64,000 nt of DNA from Linnemannia schmuckeri (lineage: Eukaryota; Mortierellomycota; Mortierellomycetes; Mortierellales; Mortierellaceae). Below, in pieces: positions 26,101 to 36,827 of this stretch. Made by a program: the position numbers and the translations under genes. The DNA lies in the NCBI GenBank assembly GCA_029449235.1, contig JANATG010000012.1:806001-870000 (forward strand). Reading direction: 5' to 3'. A model generated the notes under the pieces. The model made no database searches. It saw only the letters and a program-made list of their open reading frames with translations, and had not been told where the DNA came from. Within the stretch, counting starts at the first letter, position 1, and every line of letters starts with the position of its first letter.

Positions 26101-27576
26101 ACTCCGGCTTAGCCTGGCCCTATCAGCAGCGGCGGCGGCAGCAGCGGCAGAAGATGAGGCAGAGAGGTAGGTTGAGGAAGACGAGGAAGAGAAGCCAAGG
26201 CCGACCTTGCTGGTCAGGCTAGTCTCTTCGGTCGAGGCGTTATCGAGGATATCGTCAAGCATTCTCTTGAAGGCTGCTACGTGATCTTCTTCTTCGGGCT
26301 GCGTGGGAAGCGATGGTTTCGAGGGGTCTAGAGCGTCCGATAGAAGCCGAGTGGATCAAGGGAGAGTGGGAAGAAAGCACGGGATAATAAAAAATAGAGC
26401 AAATACAGGAAGGAGAGATAGAGAGAGACAATGGGAGAGGTCAGTCAGCAACGAGGGAAATTCAAATGGGTCCCGGTGTGTTTCTTATGCAGCTCCCTTT
26501 CCTCCCTTCCTTCCTTGCTTCCTGGAGTATTTGTTTCTATTAATCTTTTGGGTGCCGGTGTCGTTTGGTGTTTGCTGTCGATGGCGGTGAATGATGATGG
26601 ATGAAATAGGTGGGTGTAGCACGGAGAGAAATGACTGGGGTTCTTGGTATTGGATGCACGCTGCAAAGTGCTATTTGCTAAGATATAAAGAGGACCCACT
26701 AAGAAATAGGCCATCATTGACAGACTCTTCCCATGCCCTTATTTCTTGATCCTATTACACGATTATTATTCACACACACACGCACGCACGCACGCACGCG
26801 TGCCGGAAGGAGACAGACGCGTTTAACTGCGTCCCGTACTGTCCGTCCCTAGGGTGATGAGGAAAATCAGTGCAGAGGAGACTGCTGAAGGATGACCCTC
26901 AGGTACTCCCTCTACTTTGAAGAAAATAAAGGAACCCTGTTCATAAGTGCCAGTGAAACAGCTCATCACCGGACTGTGCTCATCTCTCTCTGTCTTTTTA
27001 TGTACAAGTGCCAGGGCATTCCCTCTTCTCGATGTATGGGTAGGTGTACGTGTGTCGGTGGTTGTCGACCCACTTTTCTCTCATTCACTTCCTGTTGTGA
27101 TCTGTTGAACCGTCTAGCAGGTGGAGTCAAGCAACACAACGCATACCCTGAGGCAATGACCCTCTTCATCAGTCAGGTACAAAAAAAGTGTAAACAAATA
27201 AAACCCAAAACGAACTGGACTAAATAAAGAATGGTGGTGGTGGTTTTGAGTCGCGAGTGTAGGAGAACAGAGAGAAGGTTGCACACGAGTCCTGATAAAA
27301 CAATATTGTCCCCGGAATGTTGTACTTCTGGTGCTAGTGATGTCTTATATCTCTTCTTCTTCCAATTGCCTCCTCACAGTGTGGATATGACCTTTGCAAC
27401 CCAATTGAAGAAAGGCAAAAGAACAGCAACTTACAGAGAGAGAGGGCAGAGGAGGATTTGGTGGGAGGGGCATTGATTGAGACCCGCTTTGTGGGCGGAG
27501 GGCTGTCTGGAATATACTGTGTGGGTGTAGGGGGGGATGCCACCACGGGCGACTCTGGCAGTGCAACTTCGGCCAT
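23122..27576 (-). CDS. GYP5: GYP5/EVI5-type Rab GTPase-activating protein
   Basis: TBC-domain RabGAP of secretory/endocytic traffic. Exons: 27435-27576, 25969-26327, 25270-25869, 23122-25155; 1044 aa. The TBC domain spans about residues 270-490. GLPSKLRGLIW opens it, the arginine finger is R318 in RDLARTFP and the glutamine finger Q355 in YCQGLGF, so both catalytic residues are intact. FTLNMEGLQLRLYQF, the SQWFLSLFAYTYPL block and RVYDVVF follow. A long coiled coil lies at roughly 640-900, then a Ser/Arg tail. Exons 2-4 are firm. Exon 1 is less so: it encodes a Pro-rich start (MAEVALPESPVV), ends at a perfect GTAAGT and joins in phase to a CTAG acceptor, but the intron is 1107 nt. The alternative is a start at Met 26262. 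Confidence 0.85.
26328..27434 (-). other. 1.1-kb first intron proposed for the RabGAP gene
   Basis: A GTAAGT donor lies after LSL and the acceptor is GCTCTAG before PSKPSLPTQP. Both phases agree. It includes a CA/CGCA run (26771-26800). Most introns in the window are 45-235 nt, so this one stands out. Confidence 0.55.
26771..26800. repeat. CA / GCAC dinucleotide-tetranucleotide repeat
   Basis: An alternating CACACACA run grades into CGCACGCACGCACG. Such alternating purine-pyrimidine DNA lies within the proposed RabGAP intron 1. Confidence 0.85.
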
Positions 27577-27626
27577 GATGGATGGTATATAAAAAGAGAA
27601 AGACGAGTAAGAAGAAAAGTGATGCC

Positions 27627-27658
27627 GGAAGGAAGGAAGGAAGGAAGGAAGGAAGGAA
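27627..27658. repeat. GGAA tetranucleotide repeat
   Basis: Eight perfect GGAA units lie 50 bp upstream of the RabGAP start codon, with a second, imperfect GGAA cluster around 27856-27893. Confidence 0.9.
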
Positions 27659-30061
27659 AGAAGGAAGAATGAAGAGATATAAAAAATGAATGTGAGGTCG
27701 GAGATTTTTTAGGAGAGAGAGGTGGGGGTGAAGTAGAGGTGTGAAGAGAAAGGGTGAGAGAGGATAAGGTATGAATAAAATAACAAGCGGGGAAATATGA
27801 GAGGAAGGTGATTAGCGAAGAGAGATGATGATGAAAGAATGGAGAGGAGGTAGAGGAAGGAAGGAAGGAAGGAGGGAAGGAAGGAAGGAAGGAATGAGAA
27901 TAAGTGAGGGTATGTATGTATATGTGAGGGAAGGAGAAGAGGTGAAGGCGTGGAGACAAGAGAAGAAGAAGAAGAAAGAGAGAAGAGAGAAGAGAGAAGA
28001 AGAGAAGAAGAGAAGCGAGAAATAAGAAAGCGAGAAGGGGATATGATGGGTGGTGTTTACGACCTTCAAGGAAGAAGAGCACCAGGACAGAAGAAGTAAT
28101 AACAGGGCAAGGAAGTCGAGGGTGAGAGAGAATAGGAGAAAAGAAAAGTGCTCACAAAACAACAACAATAAAACATATCCCGCTCCTCTTTGGCAAATCA
28201 ACTATGAATGATGGCCATAATCAACAGACACACATACACACACGCTGTCTTTCGTCTTCTTCTTCACTGCTATTACTACTCCTCTCAATTGCTAATGACA
28301 GATACTGTCATCCCGATAAGAAGAAGGAAGGATGGGGATCGACTTGTTCATAAAACGACCCTCGTCGAGGAGGTTTAAGAAGAGGAAAGAGGAAGAAATA
28401 AGCAAGTACGAACAGCAGCGTCACCATTTAACAGCTTGCCAGTTAGATTACTGGTTGTATGTCTATTGAATGTTGGCTGCCCAAGGTGCCCTCCACTTCT
28501 ACTGACCCATTCAATGCTCTCTTCTAACTCTGACTCGTTAATATTTTTTTATGGCTCTATCATCGATCTTGTCCGTTCATCTCGATGCTCATTTCTCTTC
28601 CTCTCTCTCTTTTTCTCGTACTATCTCTTTCGCTTGTTCTGCTTACCCTCTTTCTCGTACATCCTCATCCTCTTCTATTCCTTTGCTCATAGCTCTTTTC
28701 TTCTCGTCCCTTTGACCCTTGGTTTACCTTCTCGTCCTTTGTTTTCTCTCTCGTCTCTCTCTCTCCTCCGTCCTCCTTGCATATCACCCCTGGGCAGGAA
28801 AACAACGAAAGAAAGAGAAGAAATGGGATCCCTCTCAGTTTTACCACATCAATAAGCAAGGGAATAAGAGAAAGGGAGATGTCCAAACGTTCCCAACGAA
28901 CCATACGGAACCGAACGGCGCCAAACGATCAATAATGAACGACTTCAAAAAGAAAGACACAACATACCAATGAAAAGAACGCCATAACCATGCATCCGTC
29001 CATCCAAGGAGAGCATAGGGAACGCATATTTTTCCCTGTCCCCTTTCTCTCTTCTCTCAATGTCTGTCTCTGTCTATATCTGTAGGAGTTCCCCGACATG
29101 AATGCATGTGTCTCTTGTCCATACACTAGTCGTTTTTTTTTATATATATTTTTCGTTCTCCTTCAATAATGCAGGAATGCGAACAAACAAGAGACACAAA
29201 GTAGCACATCTCATAACTCGTACTTTCCCTCCTTCCATCCCTTTCTCTCTCTGTACGGGTCGATGCTGCTGTCTCTTCCACTTGTTTCTCTCTCTCCCTC
29301 ATTTTTTTTTCTCGTTCGCCTTTTCTGATGTCCTCTGTCTCCTTGATAACCCCTCTCCTTGTCTGTCTCTCTCGCTATTCATCATCCCCTTCGTACCCAC
29401 ATGTTGAACAGAGCCAACGAAAGCGAGAAAAGATAGGGCAGCATTTTTCACAAAGGAGAAGGAGCAACCAGGAGGTGCAAGTACAAGAAGAGCGTGCAAC
29501 AGGGCAGAAAACACAACCAGATCAACAGAGGGAGGAGAACTAAAAACAAGGGACACCTACAACAAAAACAACAAACCCAAAGAAAGTGATCGTCAGCGCG
29601 CAACTAAGAGAACTCTCTTTTAGTACTGCACACTTTAAACAGGGTCGGCGTACATATGAAGATGTACCGCCCAGCTCGGGAATGCATTCTGAACAAAAAC
29701 AACAAGATGGGCGAGCCGAGAGAGGGAGAAAGAGCAAGAGAGCTAGAAAGAGTAGCGACGAAAAAGAATAGGATGAGATAGGATGGGAAAAGGATCTGAA
29801 CTAGAATTACCCATCGGACATTATCCTGGCCCTCATCACTCTGTGCTTTTTCTCTCTCTCTCTCTCTGTCCATCCGCTTTCTGTCGTCTTTTTTGATCTC
29901 CTACAGTATACTGTACTCCTGTCCGGTGACACAGAGGATCGGAACACAGGGCTGAAAGGGAGAGGGACAAAGAGGGTACCAGCACACAAACAACGTGGCG
30001 TGAACAATGCGCATTTGCACACATCAACGAGGCAAAAGGGATAGGGTTGGGCTCGACTTTG

Positions 30062-30089
<28 letters not shown>
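30062..30089. repeat. A28 homopolymer
   Basis: Twenty-eight consecutive A on plus in non-coding DNA. Its exact length is likely to be unreliable in an assembly. Confidence 0.9.
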
Positions 30090-30092
<3 letters not shown>

Positions 30093-32327
30093 GAGAGCAA
30101 TACATGAAAGGCGAACAAAAAAAAAAGTGAGAGAGAGAGAGCGGGTGAGCGTATGAGAGTGCGAGAGCACCTACAAAAACGCAGGGGATCCCTTATCCTC
30201 CAGCTGTTGTGAACCCCATCCATCAGAGAGCTGTCTGATGCCGTCATCTTTTGGAGCCTCTTACATGTATACATATCCTCCATTTCTGAGGTCATCATCA
30301 GGTTACCTCCGTCCTTCTTTAGCGACTCATTGTCGCTTCCGTTTGATATGTGTTCACAAGATCCATCTCACCACTCTTTTTTGCATCATAACGAGCTTCC
30401 TGCTCCTCTCAAATTCGATTCCACGCACACTTGCCAGCCCCTGTCTTGGTCTGCTCCATGTATGCCTTTTGTCTATCCTCACCGTGCCCGTCCCCTCTTT
30501 TTATCCTCCTTTCTCATCTATCCCCTGGCTTTTTGTTTTTTTTTCCTTCACCAATACTACGCTTTGTCTCTTCGTCATTCGTCCTTTTACTCTCGCATGC
30601 TGTCCAGTGTTCGCGTTCTGTTTTCGCTCCTGGCATCCTGCCAATAAGCTTTCTAGATCCTGTTCCTAGTGGGTGATGATTATTAGACCGATATGAAACC
30701 TTGCGAATGAGTCTATATCTAGTGCACTTACCCCTGAGCGAAGGAGGCTGTGCGCGCGTCGTCGTTGTGTTCGTCGTCGTCTTAAATGTAGTTCGTGTTC
30801 AAGACACAAAAAAAAAAATAGGAGAACGAACTTTGAAGACGAAGGGAATGGAGGAGAGAAAGACGTGTTATAAGCAAACAAGCGGGAGCGAGAAAGGAGT
30901 GGATGTTGTCGTGTGTCGTGTTGTTGAATGGGCTTTTTTCGCGCGATCTGGGTGTGGTGTAGGCGAGGAGTGTAAGGGGCCAAATCGGTGGCGTGAAACG
31001 GGTATTACGCGAGTAAAAAGATGAAGTAATGAAGGGGGGGAGGGGTGTATTAAAAACGAAGGGGATAGGAAAGAAGGAGCGAGAATAGAGGAAATGGAGG
31101 GTACAAATCGTTGAAGGACGGGGATGGATATTCGGAAAAATAGGTTGGCAGAGTATTTAAGAAAGAGCAGAAGGAGGAGGTGAAGAGAGAAGTGAGAGAG
31201 GAAGTGGAGGAGAGGGAAGATAAGTGGAGGAATGGGTTTATCGTGTATAGGAAGCTGATCAAGAAGGTACTCTGCGAGGGTCTTTAATATGTTCCGAGGA
31301 GGAAAAAGGACAATAATAACAAGGCGCGGACAAAGAGGAAAGAAAAGAAGACAGAAGAGATAGAATGGTGTAAGAGAAAAAAGAAGTGAAAAGGGCATTC
31401 ATTGAGCAAGAGATATAAGTCATCTCTTGCATGCTTGCCATTCTGATAGCCCATTCTTCTTTTCTGGTCGCCCGTTCTCGCCTCTTTAGACCTTGGTCGT
31501 CATCATCACTCCGACCCTGACTTATCCCCTTCCTTCGCTCATTCAGTTCATTTATCTCTATCTTGTGCGCGCGTGTATGCATGTGCGAGCATGTGTGTCT
31601 GCCCCGCGTCGTCCGGAATCAGGATCTCTCCTTGGATTGACTGCATCCAATCGGACCCTTGCAGTGTGACTGCAACATACTACAAACTCTACGATAAAAA
31701 ATTTTTCCCTAATGCTCCGGTTCCATGTCCATCCAACAGCGGTAATGAAAAAAAATGAACATGGGTACCGACTCTAAGTTGAATTTGAGAAAGTTCAACG
31801 AGTCTCCTCGCTTCATTAACATGGACAAAGGCGATGTATAGATATCAGGCCACGAATGTAAAATAATCCAATGCATGACTTCCTGAACGTGTTTAGAGAG
31901 CAAACAAAAAGACGTGGCTACGAGTTGAGAAGAAGCTCTACTAACATATTGCAGAGGCATAAATGGAATACACAGCAGCATATGAACCTTCTCTTCCACC
32001 TGTCCGGGTGCTAACGTGGAGAAGATAAATTAGGTAACTGTTCAAACCTTTTGCATGAGCATTCCGTATTCCACACAACATGCAAACGGCCCAAAACGTT
32101 CGCCTTCCTGTTCACGATTTCATAGAGCACAATGACTGATGACGACTACACGATGCGTTACTTGATCACGTTCCTGTGCGAAGTCATATGTGTAGAGAAA
32201 TACATGTTCTACAGATATCACGACAATTCTCCAAGCACGAACTTACTTCCACAGTAGTACTCCGTTGTTAGAAGAGAGAAAAAAAAGAAGATTCAAACCC
32301 GACCGATGCGAGAATAATCCGTACTGG

Positions 32328-32333
32328 TTTATT
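32328..32333 (-). terminator. Polyadenylation signal AATAAA (GTR2)
   Basis: Minus-strand AATAAA begins 7 nt after the GTR2 stop codon. Confidence 0.5.
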
Positions 32334-32339
32334 GTGCAA

Positions 32340-34537
32340 TTAACCGTGACCATAGAGTCCGTTGTGCTGCTGCTGCTCCAACAACTGGTTGGCCTCCATC
32401 TCGCGTCGAGTCCGCTCTGCCCTCTTGAGCTCAAAGACCTGGTCCATCGCCTCCTTGAAGCAGTGCACATTGTAGTCGATCAACCCTTGCTTCTCAAATG
32501 TCTCTGCTCTTAGTAAACAGATCAATGCAAGATACTTGTTGACTTCCCGAAGGTAGAGCACAGTACCGTTGCCCATCTTAATAACAGAAAAGGCCTCGTG
32601 GTTTCCTCCTGACCGCACAGGCTGGTTGTTCAGGGATCCTGCTCGACTACTGTTTGATACAACCGCTTGAGAATGACCATGTCCTCCACCGTTCGAGTTC
32701 TCGTAATCATCATGGCCATCCTGTTGATGAGTCCAATCCTCTGGCTGATCCTGCTGGTCCTCGAGATATCCCTGACTCTTGGCTCCAATCGCCGCCCGTC
32801 CGTAGATGGAAGAAATGTCGATAATCACGTCAATCATGTCACTGCAAATCTCGTATGACTGAGAGTCCACTGGAGAAGAGTCTGTGGCAATGTAGATTTT
32901 TGAGATCACGTCGAACAAGAACGCCTTTTCAATGCCCGAGTTCTATATCGTTAGAAGTTGAAAGGTACAATGAACATTAATAAAACATGTCCAATCTCAG
33001 TCATAGCTGCAATCATTTGTCGCTCGCAACATGCCGATAGGTTTCCTACAGAATAAAGAAGCAAAGTTTAGGACATACCGCGCAAAGGATATTGAGCAAA
33101 TTCTCGAGAGTGGGCAGCTGTGGAATGAGCTTCTGGATGACTTTGGAGAATGCTTCAAAGATGGAGTGGTCATAGATGGACGTCAAGTAGAACGCCAGCT
33201 GCACATTTTCCAGCCCTGCATCCGCAAGTTCGTCCGTTGTAGTCTGTTGGATGTCTCTTTGGGTATCTAAGGAAAAATAAAACACGGGCAGTATGGCGTA
33301 GAGTATTAGTACCTCGAAAATGCACACAATCATATCGCTGTTTGCAATCATCGACTCCCGTCGGATAAGCGTACCAATTTTGTAGTCTTCGGACAGCCCA
33401 TCGACCTTGTGGATGAAGACTTCAAATGTAATGTTAGGGTTCACGCGGTAAGCCGCGACGACGGTAGAATGAAGCCTTGCCAATGCCTCCATGTAATCGT
33501 CCTAATAACAATGTTCAAAAATATAATAAGCACGAGGTTAACAATGACCTCCCGCGCGCTTCCTATTACTCATTTGAGCAGAAAAAAAGTATATGCATTG
33601 TAGTAGCCAAAAGTACCTGAGAATCAATAACAAAGACTAGTGCTCCAACTTCTCCAAAGATGGCGGTTGTATCAAAGGTTGGGTCGAAAAAGTCCATCTG
33701 TCCAGGAAAATCCCAAACTTGAAAGTCTATGAATGAGCTATCAAATGCCATTTGAGGAGGTAGTCGTCATGAGCATGGGTTAGCGCAAGTCTAAAAATGG
33801 TTACCCCGACAAAAAAGCGTATCTGCATGCAAAAGGATATGTCGCATGAGATGCGTGAAAAGAAACGCACTGGATGTTGTCCTTGTTGATCTTGGAGGTA
33901 CTCTCAAGGAACAGCGTCTCCGTAGGGGTCATTTTGTGGAAAACCACGCGCTGAATGCTGGACTTGCCGCTTCTATTATACCAATCAGGTCAATGAGGCA
34001 AAGCAGGGTTGATTAGACTTTTGCTTATTCTGAGTACCGTTATCCTTAACTTGCTGAGGAACAGGGAAGCTAAGGTGAAAGAGCGTTAGTCTTACCTCCT
34101 GAGGCCCATCAGCATAAGTCTTGGACGCGATTCGCGATCCTCATCTGCTAAATCGTCTCCATAACTATTGTAGAAGCCGAATTAGAATGAGAGGAAGAGA
34201 CACACGTTCGTTAGAACCAAGTCGAGTTTCTCATCGAGCGAACGAGAGTAGAAGCAACAAAAGACTTACATGGGGTCGTTGTCACCGTAGTCAGAGTACT
34301 AGAGATGTAATAAAGAATGAGACGAAACGATTGACGTGGTTAGTTAGATGTCAATGCGTGTACGAAAAGAGTCAAAGTGTTGAAGCAGGTTAGTGGTAGA
34401 ATTCCAGCGTGATGTCAGCAGGTCCCGAGAAAAGTAAGTTGAGAGTCGTTGAAGGTGTGAGTGTGAAGGTGTGAGTGTGAAGGTGTGTATGTGAAAGTGC
34501 ATGGATAGCCAAGCGAAAGTTTATCCCTTACCGACAT
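32340..34537 (-). CDS. GTR2: RagC/D-type GTPase Gtr2
   Basis: Small GTPase that pairs with Gtr1/RagA on the vacuole to signal amino-acid sufficiency to TORC1. Eight exons: 34532-34537, 34270-34298, 34096-34164, 33871-33972, 33617-33737, 33375-33501, 33079-33266, 32340-32942; 414 aa (human RagC 399). The P-loop GLRRSGKSSI is at residues 31-41. G3 is WDFPGQMDFFDPTFD, G4 is HKVD, and the roadblock C-domain runs from FYLTSIYDHSIFEAFSK to the IDYNVHCF block. All are nearly identical to RagC, so the splices are secure. The exception is the start: exon 1 contributes only ATGTCG before a GTAAGG donor and rests on phase and lack of another Met. A roughly 65-residue Gln/Asp/Gly/His-rich insert sits in the C-domain after SSIYGR. 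Confidence 0.93.
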
Positions 34538-34912
34538 GGTTCTTGCGACTTGTAAGTGTTGCTTTTTGTTGCTGGTAAGTTGCTTTTACGGGAGCGTCGA
34601 AAGGAGTTCAAGTGGCGAAGGAAGGAGGCGAGAGTGGGTGAGTGTGAGAGTGTGTGTGGGAGGGTGAGCGATGAAAAGTCAAATGGACCGAGGAAGTGAG
34701 TGTGGGTGTGTGAACAAGCACAAAAGGAGACGACAGTTGAGTCCTCGCACGACCGTCAAATGGGGCAGTCTAGTCAAGGAGACAAGCCACCCAACGTAAG
34801 TTTTCACCCGCGTTTTCGAAGTAGTAGAAAAGAATATATTACGTTTTTTTTATTTGACAGTTGAGACTCCACCGGATGGCCCCTAGTGAATTCCTAGGAA
34901 GAGCCTCTTCCC
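34538..34912. promoter_or_regulatory. GTR2 promoter and ceramidase 3' end
   Basis: This 375-bp gap between tandem minus-strand genes is rich in GT/GTGAG runs and has no coding signal. At 34893-34916 an inverted repeat built on GGAAGAG/CTCTTCC flanked by CCTAGG overlaps the ceramidase stop codon. Confidence 0.45.
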
Positions 34913-36827
34913 CTAGGATGACTTGCTGTGCTTGACGTTGACGACAACATACGGCACCAGACCCCACTTCCACTCCATCAATGGGCTCTGTCCAAGATTC
35001 TCGGCACGGTTATAGCACACCAACAGCGTCACCAGGTAGGATCCCACCGACGCGCCCAAGTGCCAGAACGCATGCAGCTGAGGGTTACCCAGTCCAAAGG
35101 GCAGGTTCTGCATCACATCGCACAGCCGGTAGTCAATGTTCCAAAACACATACGATGTCAACGCAATCGTACCCGTCGTCTTCCACATCTGGCGGATCTT
35201 CACGTCCTGGATATCGGCGTAGATCTTGACAATGTGCGACATCACTACAAGGACCATGAACGCAAACGATGACTGAAAGACAACGAACGCGAGCATCAGG
35301 TCGTGTGGACCAGCACCGACAAGCACCACAGTCGTCAAGAGACCATAGAGGGCAATGCTGACAGGAAACCAGACGCCATACCGGCGATACGACCGGTTCT
35401 CGATACAGCAATAAGCCAATGCCAGGATGGAGTAGACCATGGGCACCTCATCCAACATCTGCAAGGGGAAGAGTAATGTTCCGTGGAAGGCAATCGAACC
35501 CAGTCCGACAATGGCGATCGATCCAAAGGTCAGGAGGAACCGCTTTTCGAAGGATGCATGGAGGTAGACACCGATAATTCCAACCAGGATCATGGCGATC
35601 GACGAGAGCGAATTGAAAAACTCGGCAACATAGTAGCTTATGTCATAATTGTTCTCGCACCAATCTATCGATAGTAGCAGGGATGATGTTGAGACACAGT
35701 AAGCAAAGAAAATATCACGAAGTAAGGAAAAAGGGGGAGAATGGACAAGGTGGAGAAGGGAAAGGAGAAAGGGAAAGAGAAACGAGATGGGATGGAGAGA
35801 AGAGCAGGGGACAGATGAGGGCACAAATATGCCAAGCCAAACCCATCCTAGAAGCACTCGATACAAGACAAGACAAGACATGATGAAAGGGGACCCGCAA
35901 TGCTGCAAGCATCTGATGGATCCATCGCTCCAAAGCCGACCGTTTGTTCTCTCTCCATCTTGCCGATTTCTCCCTTCCTTTTTGATATAGTGGACAAGAT
36001 CGAGAACGACATTTTCTCCGTCAATGGTCGTCCCCCCAGGTCTCTTTTTCCTTTTCCTATTTCCTCGTTTCCCATTTCCTCCTTTTGATCCTTCGTTTGT
36101 TTTTCCCGAAGGCCTAATCGCATGCAACAATGTCCCGAAACGAGTCCGTCCATGTACAACTTCCACAGGCACTCCTTGGTCTGATTGATTTGCCTAACAC
36201 CTTGACCCATTGGCAAATTGGAAGGTGATCATCAGCCCTTTTTTTTCCCTTTTTTTCTTCCGCAGTGCATCATTGATAGTCATAAAAGGACCACATTAGC
36301 CCCACACATGATTGAGCCAATTCGTCCAATTCACCCTTCACAGGTGCCTGATGACGATGATATTTGTTATTGTTTCCTGTTTTCTGTTGTTCCTGTTCTA
36401 TCGACTGCGCTTGGCGTGCTCTCTCTCTCTTTCTCCTGGCTGTTGTTTTTTTTTTTTTTATTTGTTTTTCCCATCCTGAATGAATGCGATTTTCATTTTC
36501 CCGCATGCTGCTGTCGAAATCGTTATTGTTTCCTGCTGAGGTCGTCATCTCCAACAAAAGAAAAGCAAACGGTGTTGTACTTATCGGCACTTACCCACTA
36601 AAAAAGGCGTTCAAGAGAACAATAACAAAATCGGTAGTAAGTACAACCAAGCATTTAAGACTTACCCTCTCCTCCCTTTCCTCTCTTTTATCAAACAAAA
36701 GCAAAAAAGAGGGTTGCGAAATTGTTTTACCTGAAGATGTGGGAGATCCCCAGTATCCGGTTGGAGAGAATGAAGTAGCCAAGGTTGTGTTTGAATAAGG
36801 AGGTACGGGGTTATTCATTGTTTCCAT
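34913..36827 (-). CDS. Alkaline ceramidase (YPC1/ACER3 family)
   Basis: Integral membrane hydrolase of the ER/Golgi that splits ceramide into a sphingoid base and a fatty acid. Two exons: 36731-36827 and 34913-35664; 282 aa (human ACER3 267). Residues 33-47 read DWCENNYDISYYVAE, giving the Ca-site set D33, W34, E36, N38 and E47. The zinc ligands are the His of AFHGTLL and H230/H234 of HAFWHLGAS. About seven hydrophobic segments follow one another. Exon 1 encodes GYWGSPTSS and joins in phase to DWCEN, the normal start of the family. The intron between them is 1066 nt. The exon 2 frame also stays open upstream to 36172, so a longer product from an internal start is possible. No lysine ER-retrieval signal is evident at the C-terminus (KHSKSS). 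Confidence 0.93.

Larger units (their letters stand above)
27577..32339. other. 4.8-kb gene-poor region
   Basis: No exon chain or conserved protein block was found on either strand. The first 450 bp upstream of the RabGAP start are purine-rich on plus (pyrimidine-rich on the sense strand of that gene) with GGAA repeats. Further right the strand bias flips several times (pyrimidine-rich on plus at about 28540-28780, 29215-29400 and 30330-30640). An A28 tract lies at 30062-30089. Long frames such as 27345-28082 (-) are Leu/Ser/Pro/His low-complexity products of the biased DNA. Confidence 0.55.

Noticed and set aside
27345..28082. 245-codon Leu/Ser/Pro/His frame (-)
   Set aside because: Produced by the purine-rich leader of the RabGAP gene; only its 3' part overlaps real exon 1, in another frame.
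29807..30298. 163-codon frame (-) crossing the A28 run
   Set aside because: A Phe run from poly-A and low-complexity sequence; no domain.
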